NCBI GenBank assembly: GCA_024635655.1
Contig: JAGXIL010000007.1
Location: forward strand, 124,001 to 188,000
Length of the DNA stretch: 64,000 bases
Source: Gillisia sp.
GTDB lineage: Bacteria; Bacteroidota; Bacteroidia; Flavobacteriales; Flavobacteriaceae
Direction: 5' to 3'
Positions 42,335 to 50,981 of this stretch are shown here, piece by piece. Each line of letters begins with the position of its first letter. Position 1 is the first letter of the stretch. The notes beneath the pieces are model-generated. The model saw only the letters and a program-made list of their open reading frames with translations, searched no databases and was not told where the DNA came from. The position numbers and the translations under genes were made by a program.

Positions 42335-43792
42335 ATGAAAATTTATAAATTATTTTTACTAACATTTCTGGTGGGTGGATTAACCACCTCATGTTCGACA
42401 GATCAGGATGACATTGACACCAGGAATGAAGAAACACCAGGAGAGCAACGGGATCTGACCGTGGAAAATTTTATTTACCGCGGAATGAACGAAATTTACC
42501 TCTATAAAGCTGATGTTCCTCAATTAGAGGATAATTTCTTTTCTTCTCAGGAAGAGCGAAATGACTTTTTAGACAATTTTCCTACCCCGGAAGAATTGTT
42601 TTATGATGGTCTCGTAGCTCCCCAGGATAAATTTAGTTTTATAGTTGATGATTATGTTGAATTGGAAAACAGGTTTAGCGGAATTAGTACCACTACGGGT
42701 ATGTCTTATGCCTTGAGTTATATTTCTTCGAATTCCAGTGATATATTTGGCTATGTAAGATTTGTACTTCCGGGTACATCTGCTGAAGCAGAGGGCGTAA
42801 AGCGTGGAGATATTTTTTCCACTATAGACGGGGAACAATTAACAGATTCCAATTTTGGAACTTTGTTAGCACCCCAATCCTTTACTATAGGCCTGGCTGA
42901 ATTAGAGGGTGATGATCTTGTAGAAACAGGTGAAACTATTACTCTTACGAAGGCAGAATACAATAAGAACCCAATTTTGATTTCAAAAGTGATTGAGGTA
43001 AATGGTAAAAATGTTGGTTACCTCTTGTATGATAGTTTTACTGCAGATTATGATGAAGAACTCAATGATGCCTTTGGCGAATTTCAGGCTGCAGGTGTAA
43101 CAGATCTCATTCTGGACCTAAGGTACAACGGAGGGGGCTCTGTTAGAACGGCTACAGATCTAGCTTCTATGATTACAGGACAATTTACCGGAGAAGTCTT
43201 TATGAAAGAAGAGTGGAATGAAAAATATCAAACATATTTTGAGGAAAATGAACCTGAAAGATTGTTGAATAATTTTAATTCAACCCTAAAAACAGGTGAA
43301 GAGATTAATAGTTTGAATCTATCAAAGGTATATGTACTTACTACCTTAAGATCTGCCTCTGCAAGTGAATTGGTTATTAATGGCCTGGATCCCTATATTG
43401 ATGTTATTCAAATTGGGGATAAGACCACCGGAAAATTTCAAGCCTCGGTAACTCTCTATGATTCCCCTAATTTCGGAAGACAAAATGCAAATACCTCTCA
43501 CAAATATGCCATACAACCTCTAGTATTGAAATCTGTAAATTCCGCCGGAGTTTCTGATTACATTGATGGTTTGGTCCCTGATTATGAGTTGAAAGAAAGT
43601 GTAAGGAACCTCGGGACCTTAGGTGACCTTGAGGAACCATTCTTGCAATTAGCTTTGGATATAATAGCCGGGAACAGAATTTCAATCCCCGAAAGCAGAG
43701 ATAACTTTAAGCCTTTTGGAGAAGATTCTATGTTTGATCTGGACTACCAAAAAATGTATATTGACGAATTACCCGGAAATTTAATACAATAG
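42335..43792 (+). CDS. S41 peptidase lipoprotein, copy A
   Basis: A 485-residue lipoprotein protease. Lipobox TTSCS (Cys20) follows a signal peptide. A helical N-terminal region (VENFIYRGMNEIYLYKADVP) precedes a PDZ-like domain (about 125-220) and an S41 catalytic domain, with the Ser motif SASASE at residues 340-345 and a nearby Lys in DKTTGKFQ. Such C-terminal-processing-type proteases cut unfolded or tailed proteins in the periplasm or on the surface. It is divergent from the ECF operon and followed by a tandem paralogue. Confidence 0.92.
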   Translation: MKIYKLFLLTFLVGGLTTSCSTDQDDIDTRNEETPGEQRDLTVENFIYRGMNEIYLYKADVPQLEDNFFSSQEERNDFLDNFPTPEELFYDGLVAPQDKFSFIVDDYVELENRFSGISTTTGMSYALSYISSNSSDIFGYVRFVLPGTSAEAEGVKRGDIFSTIDGEQLTDSNFGTLLAPQSFTIGLAELEGDDLVETGETITLTKAEYNKNPILISKVIEVNGKNVGYLLYDSFTADYDEELNDAFGEFQAAGVTDLILDLRYNGGGSVRTATDLASMITGQFTGEVFMKEEWNEKYQTYFEENEPERLLNNFNSTLKTGEEINSLNLSKVYVLTTLRSASASELVINGLDPYIDVIQIGDKTTGKFQASVTLYDSPNFGRQNANTSHKYAIQPLVLKSVNSAGVSDYIDGLVPDYELKESVRNLGTLGDLEEPFLQLALDIIAGNRISIPESRDNFKPFGEDSMFDLDYQKMYIDELPGNLIQ

Positions 43793-43820
43793 TCAAGTTT
43801 TGAAATAACACAAAATTATC

Positions 43821-43856
43821 AAAAGACCGATATCCTTTCAGATATCGGTCTTTGTT
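43821..43856 (+). terminator. Terminator between S41 genes
   Basis: Arms aaagaccgatatc (43822-43834) and gatatcggtcttt (43841-43853) pair perfectly over a six-base loop and are followed by a T-rich tail. This separates the two S41 transcripts. Confidence 0.88.
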
Positions 43857-43978
43857 GTTGCTATATTAAAACCAGGCAGCGAAATTTTACGTATCTGAAT
43901 TAGATAGTTCGTTTTAATAAATATTTGTGGTATGTTAGTTGCTAATACTATGTAGCAGGCATTTTTTCTCTTAAAAAA

Positions 43979-45484
43979 ATGATACTTATGAAAATGATAA
44001 ACAAAAATATAATTGCCCTTACGATCTTTATAGGATTGTTATTCCCCTCTTGCTCCAGTGATAATGAAGATTTTACTGAAAAACCTGAAATTAAGGAAGA
44101 TAATGTAAATCCTAATCCTGCTACTACAGAACCTAGTTCAGAATTAGATGTGGAAAATTTTTTTTATCGAGGGATGAATGATATTTATCTTTACAAAAAA
44201 GATGTAGCAGTACTTGCGGATGATTACTTTGAATCTGAAGCAGATAAGACCCGTTACCTTAAGAATTTTTCCTCTCCGGATGCTTTATTTAAAAAGCTAG
44301 TCGCTTCCCAGGATAGGTTCAGTTATGTAATTGATGACTACAGAGAGTTAAATCGTATGTCTGATGGTAGTGAAAATATGCACGGAATGTCTTATGGTTT
44401 AGTGAGCTATTGTAACACCTGCACAGAGGTTCTGGGTTATGTAAGATTCGTACACCCAAATACTTCTGCCTCACAAAACGGTGTAGAAAGAGGAATGATA
44501 TTTAACAGGGTCGATGGGCAGCAATTGACAAAATCCAACCTTAATGAACTATTAGGTTCTTCCAGTTTTACAATAGGTTTGGCAAAAATAGAAGATAATA
44601 CTGTTAAAAATCTTGATGAATCCATTTCGATCTCCTTACGTCAAAGTGTTAATAACCCTGTTATTGTTTCCAAAATTTTAAATTTCGATGGTAGTAAAAT
44701 TGGGTATCTCAATTATGATAGTTTTACTGCAGGTTTTGATGAAGAATTGAATGCTACGTTTACAGACTTTAAATCCGGCGGTGTAAAGGAACTTGTTTTG
44801 GATCTTCGATATAACGGAGGAGGGTCAGTAAGAACTGCAACCGATCTTGCATCTATGATAACTGGTCAATTTCCTGATCAGGTTTTTATGAAAGAGGAAT
44901 GGAATGAAAAATACCAGGCCTATTATGAACAAAATGAGCCTCAGAGTTTACTAAACAAATTTAATACAAAGTTAAGAACAGGTACTGATATTAGCAGCCT
45001 TAATCTTAGTAGAGTGTTTGTGCTTACTACCAGTTCTTCGGCCTCTGCCAGTGAATTAATAATTAACGGACTCGAGCCATATATCGAGGTTGTTCACATT
45101 GGAGATGTAACTACAGGAAAATTCCAGGCTTCTGTAGCTATTTATGATTCTCCTGATTTTAATAAGAATAACAGTGCTTTAAATTCGTCGCATACCTATG
45201 CTCTTCAACCACTTGTTCTTAAATCCATGAACGCAGAAGATGTCTCTGATTATGTGAATGGTTTGAATCCTGATATTTCATATAAAGAGGATATAACAAA
45301 TCTTGGAGAGCTGGGTGATGTAAATGAACCTTTGTTAAAGATCGCAATAGACTTAATTCAGGGAAACCGGTCCTCCATACCAGAAGCCAAAATTTATCCG
45401 GAGGTTGGGGAAAGTAATATGTTCAGGGTCGATTATCAAAAAATGTATCTGGACAACAAAGATCTTCCGGCCATAAAGGAATAG
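43979..45484 (+). CDS. S41 peptidase lipoprotein, copy B
   Basis: A 501-residue paralogue of copy A with the same order: lipobox PSCSS (Cys25), VENFFYRGMNDIYLYKKDVA, PDZ-like region, and S41 domain with SASASE and VTTGKFQ. Long stretches are nearly the same as in copy A (for example VLDLRYNGGGSVRTATDLAS), while the PDZ region and its SYCNTCTEV insert differ, so substrate choice may have diverged. ATGs at 43979, 43988 and 43994 are all possible starts. It has its own terminator. Confidence 0.9.
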   Translation: MILMKMINKNIIALTIFIGLLFPSCSSDNEDFTEKPEIKEDNVNPNPATTEPSSELDVENFFYRGMNDIYLYKKDVAVLADDYFESEADKTRYLKNFSSPDALFKKLVASQDRFSYVIDDYRELNRMSDGSENMHGMSYGLVSYCNTCTEVLGYVRFVHPNTSASQNGVERGMIFNRVDGQQLTKSNLNELLGSSSFTIGLAKIEDNTVKNLDESISISLRQSVNNPVIVSKILNFDGSKIGYLNYDSFTAGFDEELNATFTDFKSGGVKELVLDLRYNGGGSVRTATDLASMITGQFPDQVFMKEEWNEKYQAYYEQNEPQSLLNKFNTKLRTGTDISSLNLSRVFVLTTSSSASASELIINGLEPYIEVVHIGDVTTGKFQASVAIYDSPDFNKNNSALNSSHTYALQPLVLKSMNAEDVSDYVNGLNPDISYKEDITNLGELGDVNEPLLKIAIDLIQGNRSSIPEAKIYPEVGESNMFRVDYQKMYLDNKDLPAIKE

Positions 45485-45503
45485 GTAGAAATTACAATAA
45501 CTG

Positions 45504-45542
45504 AAAAGGGTTCCGAAAAAAAATTCGGAACCCTTTTTTTGT
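45504..45542. terminator. Convergent terminator, S41 copy B / btuB
   Basis: Arms aaaagggttccga and tcggaaccctttt enclose an A-rich loop; T-run on the plus side, A-run on the other. It lies between the S41 gene and the minus-strand receptor gene. Confidence 0.9.
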
Positions 45543-45571
45543 TGATTACCTTGAAAGTATCTCCTTCTCAA

Positions 45572-47506
45572 TTAAAGATTTATCGCCAATCCAATTCGGG
45601 CATTTCTTCCCCTGGTGTTGAACCGGTATATTTCTTCATATTTCTCATTTGTTATATTGCTAATTCCTCCAAATACCTTTACATTTTCGTTGACCTGATG
45701 GCTAATAAAATAATCCAGGATACCATAACTATTCAATACAACGATGTCATTGGCAAAGGTTTCATTGTTATAAAAGGAATCAGTTCTGTCATCATTAAAC
45801 TGGTAAGACAAAGAAGTGAAGGTGCTTCCCAGACTGTAACCAAGGGTAGCATTAATTTTATGTTTTGGGATTCTCAATGCGAAACGCTCATCAGCTTCAG
45901 TAAAGGTATAATTCCCTGAAAGATTGAGTCCTGAGATTAGATCTACCTGTAGCTCTACTTCTACCCCTTTTGCATCAAATTCTTCCTCTATATTCTGGTA
46001 CTGATAAATAAAATTATCCGAATCTACTACTACAAAATCCACAAAATTTTCTGTATTTCTTTCAAAGTAAACTCCACTTAACCTAAAGCTGCCCCTTTTA
46101 TACTCAAAACCTGCTTCTATGGTACTACTTTCTTCAGGATTTAATTCTGTATTTCCATAGTTAGAGTCGTATAATTGGTACAGTGAAGGCGTTATATAAG
46201 CCGTACTGTAAGAGGCAAGGCCTTTAATATATCCCTGATCAAGCGAATAACTATAGGATGGATTAAAATTATAAACCAGATTTTTTCCATATTCACTATG
46301 GATATTTAATCTGGTCCCAACATTAAGATTTAAACCATAATCTGAAACATATACAACATTTACATAAGGATCTATAATGTCAAAATTGGCTACATCTGCT
46401 CCAACTGTTTGTTCAAATTCTGTTTCACCAAAAGGAATGCTGAAGCTGTTAAACTGACTAAAATTTCCGTTTACTCCCAGTACGGTATGAAAAACCTCAT
46501 TAATAACATATTTGTTATGGGCATCAAAGGTATAAACCTTACTGTCAAATTTTCCCGGAAAATCAGAGATCACTTCCCTTTCAATTTCTGTGTAACTATC
46601 GCTGAATATAAAACTACCATTTTTATATGATGCTACCCAGTGGCTTCCTGTTCTAAATTGCTCACTGATTAACCTGTTATCAGCATCTGCATACATAAAA
46701 GCATCATCAAAGGAGGAATTGAACTTATCAAAATTTCCATAAAAGTAGAATTTCAGTTTTTCACTTATTTGATATCCTACCCTGGCATAAAGATTATATT
46801 TATTAAAAGGATTTTCTTCAAAACCTTCTTCCCCCTCTGGAGAACTCACTGCCGACATATTTTCGGAATACCTGTTACTGAAATTTACCTGGTAATCAAA
46901 ATCAGATAAATTCCCACTTAGGCCCACCGCGTTGTCAAATTGGGCAATGTCATAATCCTGGTCTTCCTGGGTCTGATTGGTACCCAAAGTAGATTGTACC
47001 TGTAAGCCAATTCTCTTATTTACAGGTTTCTTTGTCGAAATATTAATAACAGCTGTAGCTGCACCGGAACCATAAAGGGTACTTGAAGCTCCTTTGATGA
47101 TCTCTATAGAGGCCACCTGATCCAATGCCAATAATCTAAGGTCAAAATCATTTGCGATGGAGGAGGCATCATTCAGTTGCACCCCATCTACCATGATCAC
47201 CACTTCCCTGTTTCTTCCCCCTCTTACGTAGTAGCCCAAATTTTGTCCGTCATTGCTTCGGGTCCCGTTAATTTCAATACCACTAACCCGGTTAATTACC
47301 TCCGGAATACTCTGTCCCCTGCTCCTTTCGAGTTCTTCAGCTGTAATCTTTGTTACCACTTTCCCGCTGTTCTCCCGTTTCATTTCAAATTTAGAATCTA
47401 TAAGTACTACTTCGTCCAAAGATTCAATACTGTCTCTTTCAATCTCTTGAGAAAAAGACATTCCGGCGCATAGCATAGCACCACCAATACATAGTTTTTT
47501 GTACAT
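45572..47506 (-). CDS. btuB: TonB-dependent vitamin B12 receptor
   Basis: Outer-membrane receptor of 644 residues. Signal peptide to about residue 19, a TonB-box region (SLDEVVLIDS), a plug (about 40-160) with VIMVDGVQLNDAS and IKGASSTLYGSGAATAVI, then a 22-strand barrel ending GLAINL. The size and plug match BtuB-like receptors, and a cobalamin riboswitch precedes the gene, so the substrate is very likely cobalamin or a related corrinoid. The matching ABC importer genes lie divergently upstream. Confidence 0.94.
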   Translation of the reverse strand: MYKKLCIGGAMLCAGMSFSQEIERDSIESLDEVVLIDSKFEMKRENSGKVVTKITAEELERSRGQSIPEVINRVSGIEINGTRSNDGQNLGYYVRGGRNREVVIMVDGVQLNDASSIANDFDLRLLALDQVASIEIIKGASSTLYGSGAATAVINISTKKPVNKRIGLQVQSTLGTNQTQEDQDYDIAQFDNAVGLSGNLSDFDYQVNFSNRYSENMSAVSSPEGEEGFEENPFNKYNLYARVGYQISEKLKFYFYGNFDKFNSSFDDAFMYADADNRLISEQFRTGSHWVASYKNGSFIFSDSYTEIEREVISDFPGKFDSKVYTFDAHNKYVINEVFHTVLGVNGNFSQFNSFSIPFGETEFEQTVGADVANFDIIDPYVNVVYVSDYGLNLNVGTRLNIHSEYGKNLVYNFNPSYSYSLDQGYIKGLASYSTAYITPSLYQLYDSNYGNTELNPEESSTIEAGFEYKRGSFRLSGVYFERNTENFVDFVVVDSDNFIYQYQNIEEEFDAKGVEVELQVDLISGLNLSGNYTFTEADERFALRIPKHKINATLGYSLGSTFTSLSYQFNDDRTDSFYNNETFANDIVVLNSYGILDYFISHQVNENVKVFGGISNITNEKYEEIYRFNTRGRNARIGLAINL

Positions 47507-47524
47507 TAATTAAATTATTACCAG

Positions 47525-47550
47525 GAAAAAAGATGTAGTAAACTACACCA
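47525..47550 (-). terminator. Candidate riboswitch expression-platform terminator
   Basis: On the minus strand tgtagtttactaca (47547-47534) is a perfect short palindrome followed by tc and six T (47531-47526), just before the btuB start. It could be a transcription terminator switched by the upstream cobalamin aptamer. The stem is only five pairs, so it is weak. Confidence 0.45.
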
Positions 47551-47582
47551 AACTTTTATCCCGAAAGTTTGACATTTGTTGA

Positions 47583-47765
47583 ATGATGGCAGGTCTCCTG
47601 GCTTGCGTCCCGTTGTTTACCTTCCCATCCCGATCAATAGCGGAACAGTGGTTTAAGAAGTAGTAACAACGGTCATCCCATTTAATGTCGGGACTTAGCT
47701 TACAGTTGCGGGAACAGCTCAGGATTTTTAGAAGTAGACAAACGAAAAAGATATTTTTTATAATT
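47583..47765 (-). ncRNA. Cobalamin riboswitch of btuB
   Basis: Reading the minus strand, the region holds ctgttcccgcaactgtaagc (47717-47698), then ccactg with a downstream gggaagg, and ends in the B12 box gccaggagacctgcc (47602-47588). The order and wording are those of the cobalamin aptamer. It controls btuB in response to adenosylcobalamin. The 5' helix wording (ttctaaaaatcc) is degenerate, so the 5' boundary is approximate. The 190 bp between it and btuF carry no second aptamer. Confidence 0.92.
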
Positions 47766-47909
47766 TCCTTCAGCCTTTGTCTTTGACTTTAATTCACCTG
47801 ATTCCCTTTTAATCCATAGGATTTAATTTTATTAAATCGAATAGAACCAAAATTTCAGTGCGAATTTAAACATTTAAGTTTCTAAGCCTGTAAAAATTTT
47901 AAATAATCT

Positions 47910-47917
47910 TACTTTTG
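47910..47917 (+). promoter_or_regulatory. -7 box (TACTTTTG) for btuFCD
   Basis: Fits TAnnTTTG, 13 bp before the ATG at 47931, giving a very short leader. No -33 TTG seen. Confidence 0.4.
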
Positions 47918-47930
47918 AGGCCAAAATCAA

Positions 47931-49070
47931 ATGCTGTTGAAATATTTCCTGCTACTTCTTTTTCCTGTTTTTTTCTTTTCCTGTAAAACTGAAAAGAACG
48001 ATACAACAGAAAGTCTTCCAAACGGGAAAAGCCTTGACATCGAATATGCCAGGGGTTTTGAGGTTATGGAGTACGATGGTTTTAAGATCCTAAAGGTGAA
48101 AGATCCCTGGCCCGATGCCGATAGAGCTTTTACCTATTTACTTGTTGAAGAAGGTTCAACAGTACCTGAAAATATTGAGTATGACCAAAAGGTGAATATC
48201 CCGGTAAATAACATAGTGGTTACTTCTACTACACATTTACCATCTCTCGAAAAACTTTATGAAGAAAACAGTCTGATAGGTTTTCCAGGTTTGGATTACA
48301 TTTCATCCCCAGAGATCAGAAGCCTTATCGACAAGAATAAAATAACCGAACTTGGCCGGAACGAATCTATAAATACTGAGGTTCTCATAGCTCTTCAACC
48401 TGAAGTTGTAATTGGTTTTGCGGTTAATGGTACCAATAAGACTTTTAATACCATAGAAAAGAGCGGGATTCCTGTGATTTACAACGGAGACTGGACAGAA
48501 GATTCTCCTTTAGGTAAGGCAGAATGGATAAAATTTTTCGGAGCTTTATATGATAAAACAGAAGAAACAGACCAAATTTTTGAGCAGATAAAGAATTCTT
48601 ATCTTGATGCAAAGGAACTTGCAGAAACGGCTTCAGCTGTTCCCGTGGTTTTAAGTGGTTCAATGTATAAGGACCAGTGGTATGTACCTTACGGTAATTC
48701 GTGGTCTGCACAGTTCATAGAAGATGCCAACGCAAATTATCTATATAAGGAAACAAAAGGAAGCGGCAGCATTGCACTTGCCTTTGAAACTGTTTTAAGT
48801 GAAGGTGAGAATGCAGATTTCTGGATCGCTCCGGGTCAATTCCAGACTTTTAAACAATTAGATGAATCATCCACCCACTACAATCAGTTCAAGGCGGTAA
48901 AAAACAGAAAGGTCTTTACCTATAGCAACACAGTTGGGGAAACAGGTGGAGTATTATACTATGAACTGGCTCCTACCCGCCCCGATCTTGTATTAAAAGA
49001 CCTGATAGCAATTTTTCATCCGGAATTACTCCCTGATTATGAGCCAACATTTTTTAAACCCCTGGATTAA
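47931..49070 (+). CDS. btuF: Cobalamin ABC transporter substrate-binding lipoprotein
   Basis: A 379-residue binding protein of the BtuF/FecB class. Signal peptide with lipobox FSCK (Cys18). The two-lobed Fe-siderophore/B12 binding fold has VVTSTTHLPSLEKLYEENSL near 103, LIALQPEVVIGF near 155, and AFETVLSEGENADFWIAPGQ near 280. The next two genes encode permease and ATPase. Cobalamin is assigned from the neighbouring riboswitch-controlled btuB; iron chelates are the main alternative. Confidence 0.88.
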   Translation: MLLKYFLLLLFPVFFFSCKTEKNDTTESLPNGKSLDIEYARGFEVMEYDGFKILKVKDPWPDADRAFTYLLVEEGSTVPENIEYDQKVNIPVNNIVVTSTTHLPSLEKLYEENSLIGFPGLDYISSPEIRSLIDKNKITELGRNESINTEVLIALQPEVVIGFAVNGTNKTFNTIEKSGIPVIYNGDWTEDSPLGKAEWIKFFGALYDKTEETDQIFEQIKNSYLDAKELAETASAVPVVLSGSMYKDQWYVPYGNSWSAQFIEDANANYLYKETKGSGSIALAFETVLSEGENADFWIAPGQFQTFKQLDESSTHYNQFKAVKNRKVFTYSNTVGETGGVLYYELAPTRPDLVLKDLIAIFHPELLPDYEPTFFKPLD

Positions 49071-50105
49071 TTGCCAAACATCCCAAAATACCGAGGCCTT
49101 TTATTTCTGCTGTTAATAGTAGTATTGCTTACCGCACTTTTAAACATAAGTTTAGGCTCGGTCAATATACCATTGAAAGATATTTTTGCTGCTTTTTTTG
49201 ATAAAACCACAGGTAGTAATACTAGCTTTAGATATATAATTTTAGAGTATAGATTACCTAAGGTAATTACTGCAATTTTAACTGGTTCAGGCCTTGCAGT
49301 AAGCGGCCTTTTAATGCAAACGCTGTTTAGGAATCCGCTAGCCGGGCCATATGTCCTGGGGTTAAGCAGTGGTGCCAGCCTGGGAGTTGCCCTTGTCCTC
49401 ATGGGTGCCTCCTTATTTGGAGGGGCCATGACGGGATTTTTACTTTCTAAATGGAGTCTGGTAATTGCATCAAGTATAGGAAGTTCACTGGTCCTGCTGG
49501 CTGTTTTACTGGCCTCTGCTAAACTCAGGGATACCATGGCCATACTTATCATTGGACTTATGTTCGCCAGCTTAACAGCCGCCGTTGTGAGTGTGCTGGC
49601 TTATTTTAGCCCGGCAGCACAACTTCAGCAGTATGTATTCTGGTCTTTTGGAAGTCTTGGAAACCTCTCCTGGGAGGAAGTTTTGATCTTGTCATTATTC
49701 TGGTTTATAGGTATATTATTATCCATAACCTGTATTAAAAATTTAAATACTTTATTGTTGGGGGAGCAATATGCAAAGAGCCTCGGAGTTCATATTAGCA
49801 GAAACAGGATCATTATCATTGCCGCTACCAGCCTTTTGGCAGGTAGTATTACAGCCTTTGCCGGTCCCATAGCCTTTGTTGGTCTGGCTGTGCCTCATTT
49901 AATTAGGCAAGTGATCCCTGTAAATGACCACCGGATATTATTACCGGCGGTCATATTGGGAGGAGCTATTCTAATGCTTGTTTGCGATATTGCAGCACAG
50001 CTTCCCGGCAGCCAGTTCACTTTGCCCATTAACGCCATTACCTCCCTTATAGGAGCACCTGTAGTAATTTGGCTCCTGGTGAGAAAACGAAAATTTTTAT
50101 TTTAA
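49071..50105 (+). CDS. btuC: Cobalamin/iron ABC transporter permease
   Basis: A 344-residue FecCD-family permease with about nine or ten transmembrane helices. GSVNIPLKDIFAAFF, TRNPLAGPYVLG-like FRNPLAGPYVLGLSSGASLG near 84-103, and GPIAFVGLAVPHLIRQVI near 265 are family signatures. It pairs with the ATPase below. The start is TTG 49071, directly after the upstream stop at 49070; no ATG is close. Confidence 0.9.
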   Translation: MPNIPKYRGLLFLLLIVVLLTALLNISLGSVNIPLKDIFAAFFDKTTGSNTSFRYIILEYRLPKVITAILTGSGLAVSGLLMQTLFRNPLAGPYVLGLSSGASLGVALVLMGASLFGGAMTGFLLSKWSLVIASSIGSSLVLLAVLLASAKLRDTMAILIIGLMFASLTAAVVSVLAYFSPAAQLQQYVFWSFGSLGNLSWEEVLILSLFWFIGILLSITCIKNLNTLLLGEQYAKSLGVHISRNRIIIIAATSLLAGSITAFAGPIAFVGLAVPHLIRQVIPVNDHRILLPAVILGGAILMLVCDIAAQLPGSQFTLPINAITSLIGAPVVIWLLVRKRKFLF

Positions 50106-50902
50106 TTATCGAAAATCACGATTCAAATATTATCCTTTCCACCCAAAACCTTAGCGTTGGGTATCGAAGCAAAAAGAATACAACTCTTATTGCTTCCAAT
50201 ATAAATCTGGAAATAAGAGAAGGAGAATTAGTGGCCTTAATTGGTGTCAACGGGGTTGGTAAATCTACATTGCTAAGAAGCCTTTGTGGAGTTCAGGAGC
50301 CATTGCAGGGCGAAATAAAGATTGGTGGCAAAACTTTATCCTCAACATCGTCAGGGGAACTATCAGAAGCCATAAGCATAGTTCTTACAGAACAACCTAT
50401 CTCGAAAAATCTAAGCGTTTTTGAACTTGTGGCTCTGGGAAGACAACCATACACCAATTGGATAGGAACATTAAAACCCGGAGATGCAGATCATATCAGG
50501 CAGGCATTGAAACTGGTTGATATTGAAGAACTCCAATATCAAAAATGCTACGAATTAAGTGACGGGCAGCTTCAAAAGGTTTTGATTGCCAGGGCTATTG
50601 CCCAGGATACACCTTTGGTTGTTCTTGATGAACCCACAACTCATCTCGATATTTATCACCAGGCCTATGTCCTAAAACTCCTGAAGAACCTAACGCTTCA
50701 AACCAAAAAAGGAATTCTGTTTGCTACTCATGAAATTAATCTGGCCTTACAGCTTTGCGACAGGATCATCCTAATGGAAAAAGATAAGGTGAGCATTGGC
50801 ACCCCTATACAACTAATTGAACAAGATGTATTCGCAAATATGTTTCCTTCAGATTTAATTGTATTTGATAAGGATTCAAATTCATTTAAGATTAAGACCT
50901 GA
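50069..50902 (+). CDS. btuD: Cobalamin/iron ABC transporter ATPase
   Basis: A 260-278-residue ATPase. Walker A is GVNGVGKSTLL, the signature LSDGQLQKVLIARA, Walker B LVVLDEPTTHLD, and the switch ATHEINLAL. The FecE/BtuD pattern and adjacency to the permease make it part of the same importer. The start is unclear: no ATG precedes the conserved region; the TTG at 50069 would overlap the permease by 37 bp, or a rare ATT/ATC codon near 50105 could be used. Confidence 0.88.
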   Translation: MAPGEKTKIFILIIENHDSNIILSTQNLSVGYRSKKNTTLIASNINLEIREGELVALIGVNGVGKSTLLRSLCGVQEPLQGEIKIGGKTLSSTSSGELSEAISIVLTEQPISKNLSVFELVALGRQPYTNWIGTLKPGDADHIRQALKLVDIEELQYQKCYELSDGQLQKVLIARAIAQDTPLVVLDEPTTHLDIYHQAYVLKLLKNLTLQTKKGILFATHEINLALQLCDRIILMEKDKVSIGTPIQLIEQDVFANMFPSDLIVFDKDSNSFKIKT

Positions 50903-50928
50903 TATCGGGTTTATATTCAAATTTTTAT

Positions 50929-50960
50929 TTGACAAAAAGAATTTCAAATAAGTATCTTTG
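50929..50960 (+). promoter_or_regulatory. Promoter of rmuC
   Basis: TTG at 50929-50931, a 21-bp spacer and TATCTTTG at 50953-50960. It lies beyond the btuD stop, giving rmuC a separate start. Confidence 0.65.
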
Positions 50961-50981
50961 AAAAAACCATCTGTTTCCTCT

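Noticed and set aside
45539-45919. 126-residue plus-strand frame over the btuB 3' end
   Set aside because: Antisense shadow of the receptor's barrel region; no start context and no family resemblance.
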